This document shows positions 35,377 to 46,894 of a DNA stretch of 64,000 nt, in pieces; position 1 is the stretch's first letter, and each line of letters starts with the position of its first letter. The notes below the pieces were generated by a model. That model did no database searches. It worked only from the letters and a program-made list of their open reading frames with translations, and was not told the origin of the DNA. Source of the DNA: Ascarosepion bandense (Eukaryota; Mollusca; Cephalopoda; Sepiida; Sepiidae); assembly GCA_037127315.1 (NCBI GenBank), contig JBBBDQ010001923.1, positions 78,501-142,500 of the forward strand, read 5' to 3'. The translations under genes were made by a program, and so were the position numbers.

Positions 35377-35415
35377 TAGCCAAATGCCTTGTCCTCTAAT
35401 TAGTGACGCACATGA
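35377..35415 (+). pseudogene. 28S rRNA gene fragment, downstream flank of R2
   Basis: TAGCCAAATGCC(T)TGTC(C)TCTAATTAGTGACGC(A)CATGA: 39 bp matching the conserved 28S sequence directly after the R2 site, with three differences from the usual animal sequence (T, C and A as bracketed). Similarity stops at CATGA; the following GCATACTACTACTATCAG is not 28S. Confidence 0.9.
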
Positions 35416-35999
35416 GCATACTACTACTATCAGTATATGCTCCAGGACACTTAGCTACTTGTTACTACACAACCATGAACTTCTGTGGATATTTTAGATA
35501 ATTACATTTCTCTTTGAACAATTTTAACTACAAGACTATATGCATTTTCTCAATTAACATTTTTCTTCTCAGAACAACATTAACAACAAACAAAATTCAA
35601 CTTATTTTTTCAACAACCTGATGGTATCTTTAAATGCTGACTGATTTGGACTGGTCAGCAATGTAGTTTAATAGTGAAGCTTCTCATGTTGCCAGCTCCA
35701 ACATCTAGGTGTGGAAAAACTGCATATATGAATTTTCTATTTTTAATCCAATCAAGATCCAGAATTTTGCTCTTCAAACTGACTTATGAAATTTGCTTTG
35801 GTCTGGGCTTTTTAGTCATTTGAATCCACTTTTGCAGGTGTGCAATTTTACTTTGTCTGTTATAGTTGGGTTTTTCCAAAATGCTTTTAGTTGTTTGAAT
35901 CTGATTTTGCAGGTGTGCAATTTACTTTGTGTGTTTTATTTAGTTGATGGTTGATATAGGATTTGTATCCTATACTACAAACCACATGAGGCTTTTTGA

Positions 36000-37920
36000 A
36001 AATACTTTCAGGAACAGTTTACCAGACTGAGCCCAGACTGAGCCCAGACTGAGCTCAACTCAGTTTGATATCTATTTGACTTTTCTTGCCTTGAAGCAGC
36101 TGGATGCAAGAGTTTCACAAAAGAGGCTAACATTTGGGAAACCTTGAAATACACCTGAAAGACACCTGATTTGGATGGTCTTCCTTATGAATTGTATTTG
36201 ATATAATTGTCATGTTTGGTTCTTTGCTGGAACTGATTTAAAACAACTGGATTTTACAGCAACAATCTATACCCCAATGCATCAATAAGGGTGTGATCAA
36301 GTTACAACACAAGGACAACAACAGTGAGAAATGGATTAGTAATTTTCACCACTTAACAATGTTAAATACAGAGTTAAAGATTTGGAACAAGATCTTAGCC
36401 AGCTATTTACAGACTATCCTGCCTAGTCTAACTGGACCTGAACAGACTAGTGCTGGAAAGGGTCAAAATATTCAGAACAATCTTCATTTGTTCTTAAAAC
36501 AACTCAATACTGAATCAATCTGAATCAGTCCAAGACAATAGGGTTGACCATAGTTTTCTGGGGGCTGTTCTCATAGTAGTTGGTTTTAGGCCCTCTTTTC
36601 AAGCTTGAATCCAACTCTTGTGCAGCAACTGATGCACTGGTGGAAGTGAATTAAGATTAGAACCTTTCATGTTCTCTGTCCATTTGTCAGAGTTGCTTTT
36701 GCTCTACATTCTTACATTGGAGTCATTCCTTCAAAAGTTAAAGACTAATCTGGTCCTACATAAAATTACCTAATGATTCTACTTCAGCCTGATAAACTGC
36801 CTATGCTGACAATTCTTGTTACATCCACTGCTGAGGTTGGCAAAGTCAACATAGAAATCAGAGGGTATGAGACATAGCATGGGCTAAAATCAACTGTGAT
36901 AAGTCTGTTAGTTTGCAGTTGTGCATACGAAATGCAGTTTCTCTTTCTGGGCTTTCTCACTGGACAGATGGACCATGCAATATACTCTGTCTAGCTCAGT
37001 TCTGGCCTCTAATTTAAAATGTAATAGTCAGAATTTCAGGAGAAGGCTGATGCCACAGTCCAGCTGTAATATTGGAGGAATTTATATTTAATGGGGTGGA
37101 CAGAAGCTTATGCCTTGCACATCTAACCTTTCTTTACCAACTTTCTTTTCTTCCATTCCCTCTTAACAAATTATTTGCTTTACTTCAAGTTCTGTTCTCC
37201 CGTTTGTGGTTTCCATCTTGAAGATGGTCTGGAAATGGATATTGTTGGGATTCATCAACATACACTCCACATCAGCTTTTGTGATTGAATGTGTGTGCAA
37301 ATTAATGGGAACAGCAAATTCTGAAAGAAAGAGATGCTTGTAAAGCCTTTCTGGCTTTCAGAAGTGTGCACTTGTATAAAAATGCCTGCATTTTGCCCAG
37401 AGATGAATGCTTATTCTATCACAAATGTCAAAATGTTTGACTTATGAGCAATGACTGGCCTCTCTGACACCCAGCTATTGCTCTGGAAGGCATTATATTA
37501 AGTGTTATTCAGGGTTCCATTCATGATGTTTCAGTGAATGCCCTCATTCTGACAATGCAGGAATTTACTCCCTATGGCCTTAAGCACCCAAATTGAAATA
37601 TCTCAATAATGTTTTGGCATCACTGGACTAGCTAGTGATATGAGGCATCATCCAGGTCAGCAAGAAGCTTTGTGTTGCAAACTGAAAATTTTACTAGAAT
37701 GCATACACTATGGTGAGTGGGTGGAAGTTACAGCACACACTATGCTTCTACTATTGAAAGCTTCATGGCCCACATTCTGCATAAAAAGTCTTTTGTCCTT
37801 GAAGCTAGTTCTGTTTGTAATAATGTGGTACCACCACTGACAAAGACTACACACTATATGTTCTACTCTGGGAGACATGTGAATAATGTGACAAGAATTC
37901 CATGAGGGTGAAAAGTTTAC
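36000..37920 (+). mobile_element. L1/Tx1-like LINE relic
   Basis: The best-preserved part, around 36290-36525, reads NKGVIKLQHKDNNSEKWISN, FHHLTMLNTELKIWNKILAS, YLQTILPSLTGPEQTSAGKG and IQNNLHLFL. This is the RT entry of Tx1/L1-clade LINEs (pattern: P.T..N.D.KI..K.LA.RL...L..LI...Q........I..N). Further downstream fragments to about 37915 follow the same polarity but are too decayed to assign. A 12-bp tandem (CCAGACTGAGCC) occurs at 36028-36055. Confidence 0.5.
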
Positions 37921-38527
37921 TTCTTTCTATCTGATCCTTTTTTTTTTCAGCATCGACTTAAAGTGAGGATCAGGATAGCAAGGAAGCAACTATCTTCATC
38001 AGAATTTGGCAAGAGGCAGGTGAGAGATTTCTATTTGTGTTGAGTAAATGGTACTGACTAAGAGTGATATTTGGATGCCAGTTAGGCATCTAGGATATTG
38101 GTTTTCTTAGGATAAGCAATGACAATACATCCCTAAATAATTTAGTCTAGCAATTTAACTAAGTTAACTTAGCTAGGATATGCATGCTGAACAGTCTATT
38201 ATTTTGAAGCCTTTTTCTTTAGTTTAATTTTTATGCCCTCTTCTCATTAGGTGACAGATATATCAATTTTCTAGTGGATGCCAGACATTTTTTCCTTTTT
38301 GAGTGTGTCTTTCGTAATTGTTATAGTTTCTGATTGAGTGAATGGTTGGTTAAGCAAATGTTTCCATATTTATCCAATCCTGCTTTATTTTCATTTGGTG
38401 AAATGTTATTTCTACCATAATTTAGGGTTTTCTTTTTGGAGGGAGATTACTTACTAATATTGTTATGTTTAATTTTTGTAAATATATTTTATTCATCTGT
38501 TTACATTTCTGAGATTACATATTTTAT

Positions 38528-38661
38528 ATTATTTACATTGTTCAGACTGTTGTCCTCTTTTTTAGTGTCACATTCATAATATTTTGACTGTTGTATGCTC
38601 TGGTCTTCTTCAGATTATATAATCTGAAGAAGACCAGAGCATACAACAGTCAAAATATTAT
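38528..38661 (-). repeat. Hammerhead-like dispersed repeat, copy 4, ending in a perfect 86-bp palindrome
   Basis: Minus-strand copy: CTGAAGAAGACCAGAGCATA, CAACAGTCAAAATATT, then GAGGACAACAGTCTGAACAA ending near 38532. Its first 43 bp are repeated in inverse orientation, giving a perfect palindrome at 38576-38661 centred between 38618 and 38619, with no spacer. Beyond 38661 the upstream module of the family (GCTAGAATTTTGAACCAAAC) continues. Confidence 0.8.
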
Positions 38662-38829
38662 AATTGCTAGAATTTTGAACCAAACACTTTAGCACATACA
38701 AATAGATTGTTCTAATTCCACATGACATGTCTTTGGATATCTCATTTTTAGTTAATTCACCTTGATAACTATTCAAGGACACGTGGTCCAAAAGATAAAA
38801 GGGTTGCTTGATTGGACCAAAAAGTGACC

Positions 38830-40070
38830 TGACCCAAAGAGTTTTGAGTTCAAACCCTAGCCAAAAACATGAAAAATCAGTTCATATAATTTTGTTGTTT
38901 TCAAAAATAGAAGGAAGTTGTGTTTTTTTTAAAATTTTTTCAATGAAACATTTATCATCATTATTAATTACCTGATGAGACATTGTTCATTCAATGTTGA
39001 AACAAAATGTACAATTTTGTAGTAGTTTGTAGTTTGTACATGTTCTAAAATATAAGTATTCATTGCTCTATTTTCATATTGAGCACTATTTTAAATTAAT
39101 GTTTTAAATACTGCAATTATTTTCTTCATTCCTATTGAATAAATATTTTTTTTCAATTGAGTATTAATGAAAGGACTCACAAAATGTTAAAATATTATCT
39201 TAAAAACTGTATCAAAATTAATACTATAGATACAAGTTTATTCAGTAAAATCTAATTGTTTTACAAGCTAAAAGCTAAGCTAACTGATATTATTCATGAT
39301 TTTTCCTGATTTTCAGAACATGGATTACTCATACTGACGGTCTTTCAAAATGATTCCCCTACTTGCTTGTGCAATAAAAAAAATAGTCTTTCTCTTATTT
39401 TAAGCATTAATACAAATAAACAGAGGTGCAAACTTTAGAACTATAAATTATACTTTATTGATATAACAAAAAATTGCTATAAAAATCAAGTTATTGAGTT
39501 TCATTGTTGGCCAAATATGAATGGATAAATGATTTTCATGTAAATATGAATGGATAAATGATTTTCATGCAAATGTATGAATAGATAAACAATTAGCATG
39601 CAAATCATTCCAAAAGCAATGACTAAAAATTACATTGTTTTCTTGAAGAGGTCTATTGCTATGTTTAGATCCTATTTTGTGATCTCCAAATCAAAATTAA
39701 TTGTATTAAATCGATTGTAAAGTTTTAGCTAATATACATGACTCCTCACTCTCATATATGAAACAAATTTCACTTATAAACTTCAAGTTATATCACTATA
39801 AGTAACTGCACATAAACATAAATTATGCATGGATAACTTTAGTACCTGGGATTCAACTTAATCTTCCAATCTTTCAGTGTCTATAAAGTGACAAGATAAG
39901 CAACAATTATTTCCAGTAATGTATTGCTAAATGAAGAGAAGAGAATTATGATGTGTCCTAACTAATGATTGTTGACAAAACTAAAATCATACAACTACTT
40001 GAACCTAAATTGTCATATCATGCTAAAGTTAAAGAGAAAATGTGTAGAAATGTGCAGGATGTGCATTGTG
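38830..40070. repeat. Intronic sequence with a 3-copy minisatellite at 39511-39606
   Basis: AAATATGAATGGATAAATGA plus TTTTCATG occurs twice with a period of about 29-30 bp from 39513, followed by a third, degenerate copy (GTATGAATAGATAAACAATT). The rest of the interval is AT-rich with no coding or structural signal that I can name. Confidence 0.6.
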
Positions 40071-40075
40071 ATGTT

Positions 40076-40190
40076 TTTTTTTTAAATCATTTCACCCCAA
40101 GCAAGGCATTCCACTGCCACTATTGCGCAGGGGGTTACATAGGGGAAGGTGATGAGAAAGAGTGGTTAGATATAGGAAATGTCAGAATGA
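40076..40190 (-). mobile_element. 3' tail of the jockey-type LINE family (fragment)
   Basis: TTTAAATCATTTCACCCCAAGCAAGG followed by CATTCCACTGCCACTATTGC and GGTTACATAGGGGAAGG is the same 3' end as at 43912 and 47893 (minus). Only about 115 bp remain, and a SINE follows directly. Confidence 0.75.
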
Positions 40191-40455
40191 TGCAGTGGAT
40201 ATCAACTCGGAACAAGAAATTGGAAAGCCAAATTCGAATTCCAGTTGAATTTATTGTATTCACTTATGCACAAATACCTTGGGAAAAGCATTAATCTGTC
40301 TCTTCCCTCCAGCTATGGGTTAAATAAAAAGACAAATTGGGTTCTATAATCTTGGTTGGTAACCAGTCTACCACAGAAAGTAATGGCCACCTACTGCTGG
40401 AAAACCTTCTGCCCAATCAAGCTTGTATCACATATGGCACTTAACTGACTGAATT
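40180..40455 (+). mobile_element. tRNA-derived SINE, family A copy 4
   Basis: Head GATGCAGTGGATATCAACTC (box A-like) and AATTCGAATTCCAGTTG (box B-like), body ACAAATACCTTGGGAAAAGC and GTAACCAGTCTACCACAG, tail ATGGCACTTAACTGACTG. One of the better preserved heads. Confidence 0.75.
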
Positions 40456-40459
40456 CCTT

Positions 40460-42690
40460 AGCTGCACATTAACATATTTTGTATTAGGAACAAAAGATTT
40501 TCTATGAAAATAACTACATTTGATCAAGAAACAAAGAAAATTTCTAATAAGGATCCTTCTTATTGACTGCAATCAACAAAAAGGAGTCAAAATTAAATGC
40601 CAAATATAGTTGACAGTTTAGGTTTCTAAAATCTTTCTTCATGGTGATAAGAATCCTTGTTTCCATTTTTACTATTCTTTTTTGGAACACCACCCACTGA
40701 GGATAATCACAGGCAGCAAGATACTGAATTACTGCTCCATTATGATAATTACAGGTAGCACAAGATTTGAAGAATCTTTTACTTTCTTTGATGACTTTGA
40801 TAGTGAAAAGACATATTCTTCTCACCCCTGTCAGCATGTAAGTACCTCCACTAGAGATACTGAAAGTTGCTTTTAATTATTCGCATTTAATTTCTCATTT
40901 TTCCTTTTCATAATATGTCCTATCAATATACTTCTTAATATTTATTTGTTTAAATTCCATGTTTTGTGCCTCATTTTTGTCCAAACACGCATTAGTCTGC
41001 CAATATTGTTTGTATGTCAAATGTACCAGGAGCATTAAACAGTTACTAAACTCATCAACGGTGTTGAATTCCATAACAGTTTATATGAGCCTGTGAAAAA
41101 ATCTACATGGTTGTAACTATACAAAAAATATAACTTTTAGTTTTTGCATGATTTCATGTTCATTTTTCAGAGTACAATAGAAATTGAATAAAATTATTTG
41201 AATTACTGAGAGTTAATCAAATTTGTTTTTAATCATTTAAAATTTTATTTACATTTATTTTTAAACAAGAGGAAAGATAATAAACATTTTGTTGCAGTAG
41301 ACCTTCATTTGTAAATGTATAGATATGGTTAGAAGGTATTGCATAAAAGAATGCTTTGGCTTCTTCAAGTGTTTGTCAATGTAGAAGGCCAGAAGGTACA
41401 AAATATGATAATAACAACAAAGATGAAGACATTAATCTATGTGTAAATGATGATGATAACTACTCATCCCAATATTTCAGATGGAAATAAAAGTAAGCAG
41501 TAATTATTTTAACATTCTACACACAGAAAGATTGTATGGCTAATCCATGAACATTTTTTCAATTTGTGTTCTGACAAACAGAAAATATAAGAAATATAAC
41601 CCTCCTTTATTATTTGCCTTTGTTAAAAACGAGATTAGCCTTTTTATAATCTACTTGATCTACAGAAATTTAATATGAACAAAGTTTGATATAAAAGTGC
41701 ATATTGCTGAAAGTGTTGATGTTAATTGGCAAATTCCAATATTAAGAAGCAAAGACTTATATAGAGAAGTGTTTGCATCCCAAAACTGAAAACACAAATG
41801 AGAGTAAGCATTGATTAATTTCACACTCAGAGCATTTGTATTCTTATTTTCTATGTTTGTGGTAAAGAAAATGTTTTAGCTTTCAGCTCTTGTTAAGAGT
41901 AAAAAAATATGCAGAAGGAAAATTATTCATCTGCAGTATATGTCGTACAGTAGTGCTACCATTATGGTCTGATGTAGTTGTGATAATAATGAACAAAGGC
42001 TAGTGTTGTACAAACTATACCATCATTTTTATTAATTTTATTACCTTATTACATATTTTTGTTCGTTTATGTGTATTTTGGTATGTAGCTTATAAAAGGT
42101 TTCATATAAATTGTTCTGGTATTTGCACATTAGTCCTTGATTTTCTGGATCTCTTTCTTGTGTTGATATTATCTTTAATCATCATCCTTTTGATTTGGTG
42201 TTCATCGAATTTCCAGCGACTTGAAGCATAGCTCCATGCACACAGACATGCACATATATGCAGCGTAGAAAAAGTCAAAATACCAAGAGAATTATACACG
42301 TGGTTTACTGTTGTTTTATATGGTCATAACACCTACATGTTTCTGCTATGACTTTGGTGGGAGCATTAGCGATTGGTTGGCTTCTGCATAATGTCAACTG
42401 AACAAGTACGCTATGTCTGGGTTATAGAACAAGAAGGAAAGGCTATATTGTGTAGAGAGAAAAAGTGAGAAAGTTTCTGTTATTCTATTCATAAAAAGTA
42501 TATTTCAATATGTTTTTACCACTATCACCACACAGTCCCCCTTCAGATACAAAGTAAATAAAATCTGGTATGATTATGTTCCATTATTTTTTTTGTTACA
42601 TGGTCACATGGTCAGTCATGCCCATTTTTTTTAACAATCTAGTGATGCACAGGAGCATGGTTCAAGGTTTCTTTTTGAAACATAGAATAC
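40460..42690. other. Intronic sequence, mostly unassigned
   Basis: AT-rich. Includes one decayed copy of the hammerhead-like repeat at 41365-41470 (TTCTTCAAGTGTTTGTC, then AACAACAAAGATGAAGACAT). No open frame with recognisable content. Confidence 0.4.
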
Positions 42691-43139
42691 TTGCTCATGT
42701 ATCAGCATTATTTTTATGCATTGTGATTTATTGAATGGTTTTCATATTTTGTATGGCTTCAATTGTTTTCCGCATGCGTTGGGATTCATCATTTGTTAAA
42801 GGTTACAGTTTTGCTGTCTTGTATGAGAAAGTGGTTGACTTATTCTGTGTTTGAGTTGTATTTTCTCATGTGGTCCACATAAATTTCTTTGAATGGTAGG
42901 CAATATTATTAAAGAAAATAAGCTGAGCTTCAAACTTATGAGATTTGTATTTTTCTGTTTGGCAAAAATTTTCCATGCGGTGTGTCCTGTTTCCATGTAT
43001 TGTATGTTTTGGGAGTCATCTCAGCCATTGAAAAAAATGATGTTGAATTTGGCTTGCTACTTGCATGACTGGTTGTTTGGTACTGTAGATGAACGATTTC
43101 TTGAGAACTTTATATTTTTAAGAGTTGAGTTCTTTTATT

Positions 43140-43580
43140 TTACTTTTTTTTTTCAGTGTAGTATAGTTGAAGTTAGTTGGTTATTCTGGCCATCATTGTA
43201 TTTTATTTATTTTTTTTGTAGAGTGTTCTTTAAAATGTCAGTGTTCATTATTTGTTGATTTTTTAAATTTTTTTATTTATACAGCTGCTTCTTTTTTTTT
43301 TTGTTTTGAAGGATATTCTGCAAAATGTCAGGATTCACCAGTGTAGTATAGTTGTAACATTAGGTTGGTGATCCCAACCATCATTTTTTTATATATATTT
43401 TAGGTTGTTGTAACATTAGTACATAATTTCATTTGTTGAAGTTTTGTGTTTGCACATTGGAATTCATTCTTTGTTGAAAAAAATTTTTTTTTCAGCTAGC
43501 TTCTTTTTCAAGGGAGTTTTTTAATCACATCAAGGTCACCATTGTAGTATAGTTGTAACTTTGGATTGGTGATGCTGGCC
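43140..43580. repeat. Tandem repeat, unit about 190-210 bp, 3 partial copies
   Basis: The word AGTGTAGTATAGTTG followed by a GGTTGGTGAT-like and a CCATCAT-like segment recurs at about 43155, 43345 and 43553. A further weaker copy of the accompanying ATTCATCATTTGTT word lies near 42785, so the array may start earlier. T-rich and non-coding. Confidence 0.55.
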
Positions 43581-43715
43581 AACACAAAATACGAAAAACA
43601 TTCAATAAATCCTGATGCACAAAAAGAATGCTGAAAGACTAACAGTTAGACCCACAAGCAAGTATTCTACATTCCAAACAGAAACCTTAAACCACACTCC
43701 TGACATCAGTAGATT

Positions 43716-43719
<4 letters not shown>

Positions 43720-43750
<31 letters not shown>
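43720..43750. repeat. TA microsatellite
   Basis: Alternating AT run of about 29 bp. Confidence 0.9.
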
Positions 43751-43753
<3 letters not shown>

Positions 43754-43911
43754 GCATGTGAGAAATGCATAAATCTGGATAAGTCACTATTTTCTCTTCT
43801 TTTCATTTTCTCTATCTTCTTGTATATTTCATTATGGCTGTAAAAACTATTTATAGAATGGAACCACAACCTCCACAGTTTATTGAGATTAGTGTTTATT
43901 TTTTGTTTTTT

Positions 43912-46890
43912 TAATCATTTCACCCCAAGCAAGGCATTCCATTGCCACTATTGCGCATGGGGCTACATAGGGGAAGGTAAAGAGGAGGAGCGGTTAGGTG
44001 TAGGAAATATCAGAAGAAAGGTGATAGATGGGTAAGGATACCGAGGATGAGGGTTAGGCAGATGGGAAGAGTGTTTGAAAGAATGGGAGCGAGTTAGTGT
44101 GTTAGGAGGTGTCTATTGACCTTACATTTAAACTCCTGGAGATTGTAGCTGTCGGGAAAGCAGACATGTGGAAGGGAATTCCAAAGTCGGGAAGTGCGAG
44201 AAAAGAAACTGTTGGAGTAGAAGTTGTGGTTGCATTTTATCGGTTTCACTGTAAAAGGGTGGGATCTAGTTGCTAATCTAGTTTCTCATGCAAATTCGTA
44301 TCTAGGGGTCAGCAGTGATCTAAGTTCATCGGAGCAGAAGCCGTGAAAGTTCTTATAGAAGTGACACAGGGAAGCCATGTCGTGCCGGTGAGAGAGAGAC
44401 TGCAGGCAGTCTGCCAAGTTGGTATCGACCACATTACAGACCCTCCGCTGTATCTTGTCGAGAAGCCCGAGGAGAATAGCAGGAGCAGCCGACCAGATAT
44501 GGCAGCAGTATTCAATGCATGGGCGGATGGTAGATTTATATATGTACAAGATAGATTCAGATGGAAAAACCGCTGTAAGTGTGAGACCAAGGAGGCGTAG
44601 TGTTTTACTCTCTGGGAGGCAAGCCTGCTCCATGCTAATGGGAGGTAGGTGCGATTGTCTATGATGTTTAATTGATAGTAGCTTCATTTTAGAAGCATTA
44701 AAGCTTACAAGCCATTTCTTACCCCAGTCCACTACGGATTGGAGGTCCTTTTCAAGCTCAGCTGCAAGGTTCGCTTTGTCGCCTACACCAGATTTTTGGT
44801 CGATGCAAGAGTAAAATGTGGTGCCATCGGTGTACATGCCTACTTGGGATATTATGGAATCAGGGAGATCATTAATGTATATCAAGAAGAGCATAGAACC
44901 TAGGATAGAGCCTTGAGGGACACCTGCGTTCGTATGGTAGTTCTGGGAGGCATGTCTGTTTAATACCATTTTATTGTGCAGTTAGAGAGGAATGACTGGA
45001 TTAGTTCAAACAAATGTGCAGTTATACCATAGCTCCGCAGTTTGCATAGAAGGCCAGCATGCCAAACTCTGTCGAACGCTTTAGAGATATCCAAGGCAAC
45101 GGTTCGGGCTTCACCATTCCTGTCAAGTGCCTGATATATGTACTCGGTGATGGTCGTTAGCATATCAGCAGTAGACCTGGTGAAGCTGAAACCATACTGC
45201 TTGTCCGAGAGGAGTCTGTGTGCTGTGAGATGCTGAACCACCTCGGTGTTGATAATGGCTTCGAACACTTTGCCAAAGATCGGAAGAAGTCTGATAGGTC
45301 GGTAATTTGCGGGGTCCGAGGGTTCTCCAGTGTTTTTAAATATAGGAACTACAGAGGAAGATTTCCAGAAGGCAGAAGTTGTAGAACTTAGAAAGTACAG
45401 AGGAAAGTTCGGGGGGTACATTTCTTTAAGACTATGATTGGGATTCCGTCCCCTCCGCTCGCTTTGTGAGGGTCAAGTTTTGAGATTATCTTAGAGACAA
45501 GCGAGGGTGTAATATGGACGTCATTCAGTTGAGCATCAGTTCTAGGTGGGAAGTCGGGTGTAGAAACTCCAGACGGATCCAGTCTCGAATTATTCGAGAA
45601 TCTGCGGGCAAAGCATTCAGCCTTGTCCGCTGGAGAGGTGAGGACCTCAAATTTGTTTATTAGTGGGGGTATTGTGGACTTGCTCTTGTTAAGTACTCTT
45701 TTACAGAATTGCTAGTAGTCTTTGGTGCTGAACTTAGAGGATGCTATGCGTTGCTTCATTCTGGCAGCGAATAACATCTTAGCTTCGTTAAGTATCTTTT
45801 TACACTTATTACAAGCTGAAGCGAAAAGTCATCTGTTTTGGTCCGACGCGTAGCTACGATAGAATCGGAAGAAATGATTCCGGTGGGCAATGGCGGCCAA
45901 GCAAGCGGGCGAGAACCATGGAGACAAATGAGATTTAAGCTGAAATTTCCTGGCAGGGATGAAAGCATCTATGCCAGCCTTAACCCAGGAGGAGACCTCG
46001 GATGCACATTCTTCGATGGGAAGACTAAAAACGTTGTTCCATGGTACGTCACAGAGGAAGTCTCGGAACGAATCCCAGTCTGCTCTTTGGTAGCAGTAGG
46101 ATATTCTACTTGTCTGCGTTTCTTGGGTTGGGTGGGAGTGGAATGAAATTTTGACGGAAACTACGGTGTGGTCAGAGTTACCAAGTGGGCAGAGTTGTCT
46201 GGTAGTGCAAGAGTCTGGGATGGAAGTGAAGCAGAGGTCTAGCAGTGAATCCCTTCCGTTAGGGTTGTTGGAGAAATGCGTGGGGAAGTTCACCACTTGC
46301 GTAAGGGATTGGGTGATTGAAAAATTTATGGTGTGAACACAAGCAGGGTCGGTGACAGAGTTCTCCAGCCACTTGGTGTGGTGGGCGTTAAAGTCACCAA
46401 ACACGAATATATGGGCAGAGGGATGGGAAGAAATTGTCAATATTCTCAGAGATACTGTCAAGTAACAAACAGTCAGGGAGGAAGGGGAGCGGTAGAGAAA
46501 GAAGAGATAGTTAATCGAGCTTAGAAGTGAGAGATGGAAGCACATGAAAGAATGATCCGGAGATTCAAGGGATGTCGCCCTAGCTAGGGGAAGGTGTTCG
46601 CTGACATACACACCAAGCCCATGCATATGAACATTGGAGTCCTTCCTGAAAAGGGGAAGGTAGCCAGGAACGTCAAACTCAGAAGAAGGGATAGAAGGGT
46701 TAAGGTTAGTTTCACATAGGGCCAAGATATCAGGTGAGTTAGTGTGAAGGAATGAATCAACGCTGAGGAAGTTAGTGCGGATACCACGTATGTTAGTGTA
46801 AGAGATGCAGGCGGGTTTGGGCGTTTTCAGACTAGCTGGTTTAGCTTTGCCGGTTGGTTCACTATAATTGAATCTTAATTTCATTTGAAA
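43912..46890 (-). mobile_element. Jockey-type LINE, copy 1, nearly complete ORF2, inactive
   Basis: Order on the minus strand. Endonuclease 46870-45829: ACISYTNIRGIRTNF, LALCETNLNPSIPS, HIFVFGDFNAHHTKW, LLDLCFTSIPDS, GNSDHTVVSVKISF, the APE endonuclease motifs with the catalytic GDFN and SDH. RT: YRPIRLLPIFGKVFEAIIN and LSDKQYGFSFTRSTADML, then VALDISKAFDRVWHAGLL at 45421-44960; AGVPQGSILGSMLFLIYIND, MYTDGTTFYSC and WGKKWLVSFNASKMKLLSI at 44969-44286. The catalytic YADD is YTDG here, and 78 bp present in copy 2 are deleted near 44576. Ends with the family tail at 43912. 5' truncated within the endonuclease leader where it abuts gypsy gag. Confidence 0.85.
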
Positions 46891-46894
46891 TAAG

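Noticed and set aside
39511..39606. Possible CRISPR-like repeat array
   Set aside because: Three diverging copies of a period of about 30 bp without distinct spacers in an animal genome: a minisatellite.
44343..44600. Plus-strand open frames across the LINE copies (also 48332-48670, 45838-46524, 50228-50610)
   Set aside because: Shadows of the minus-strand LINE ORF; the same shadows appear in both copies because the copies are homologous.
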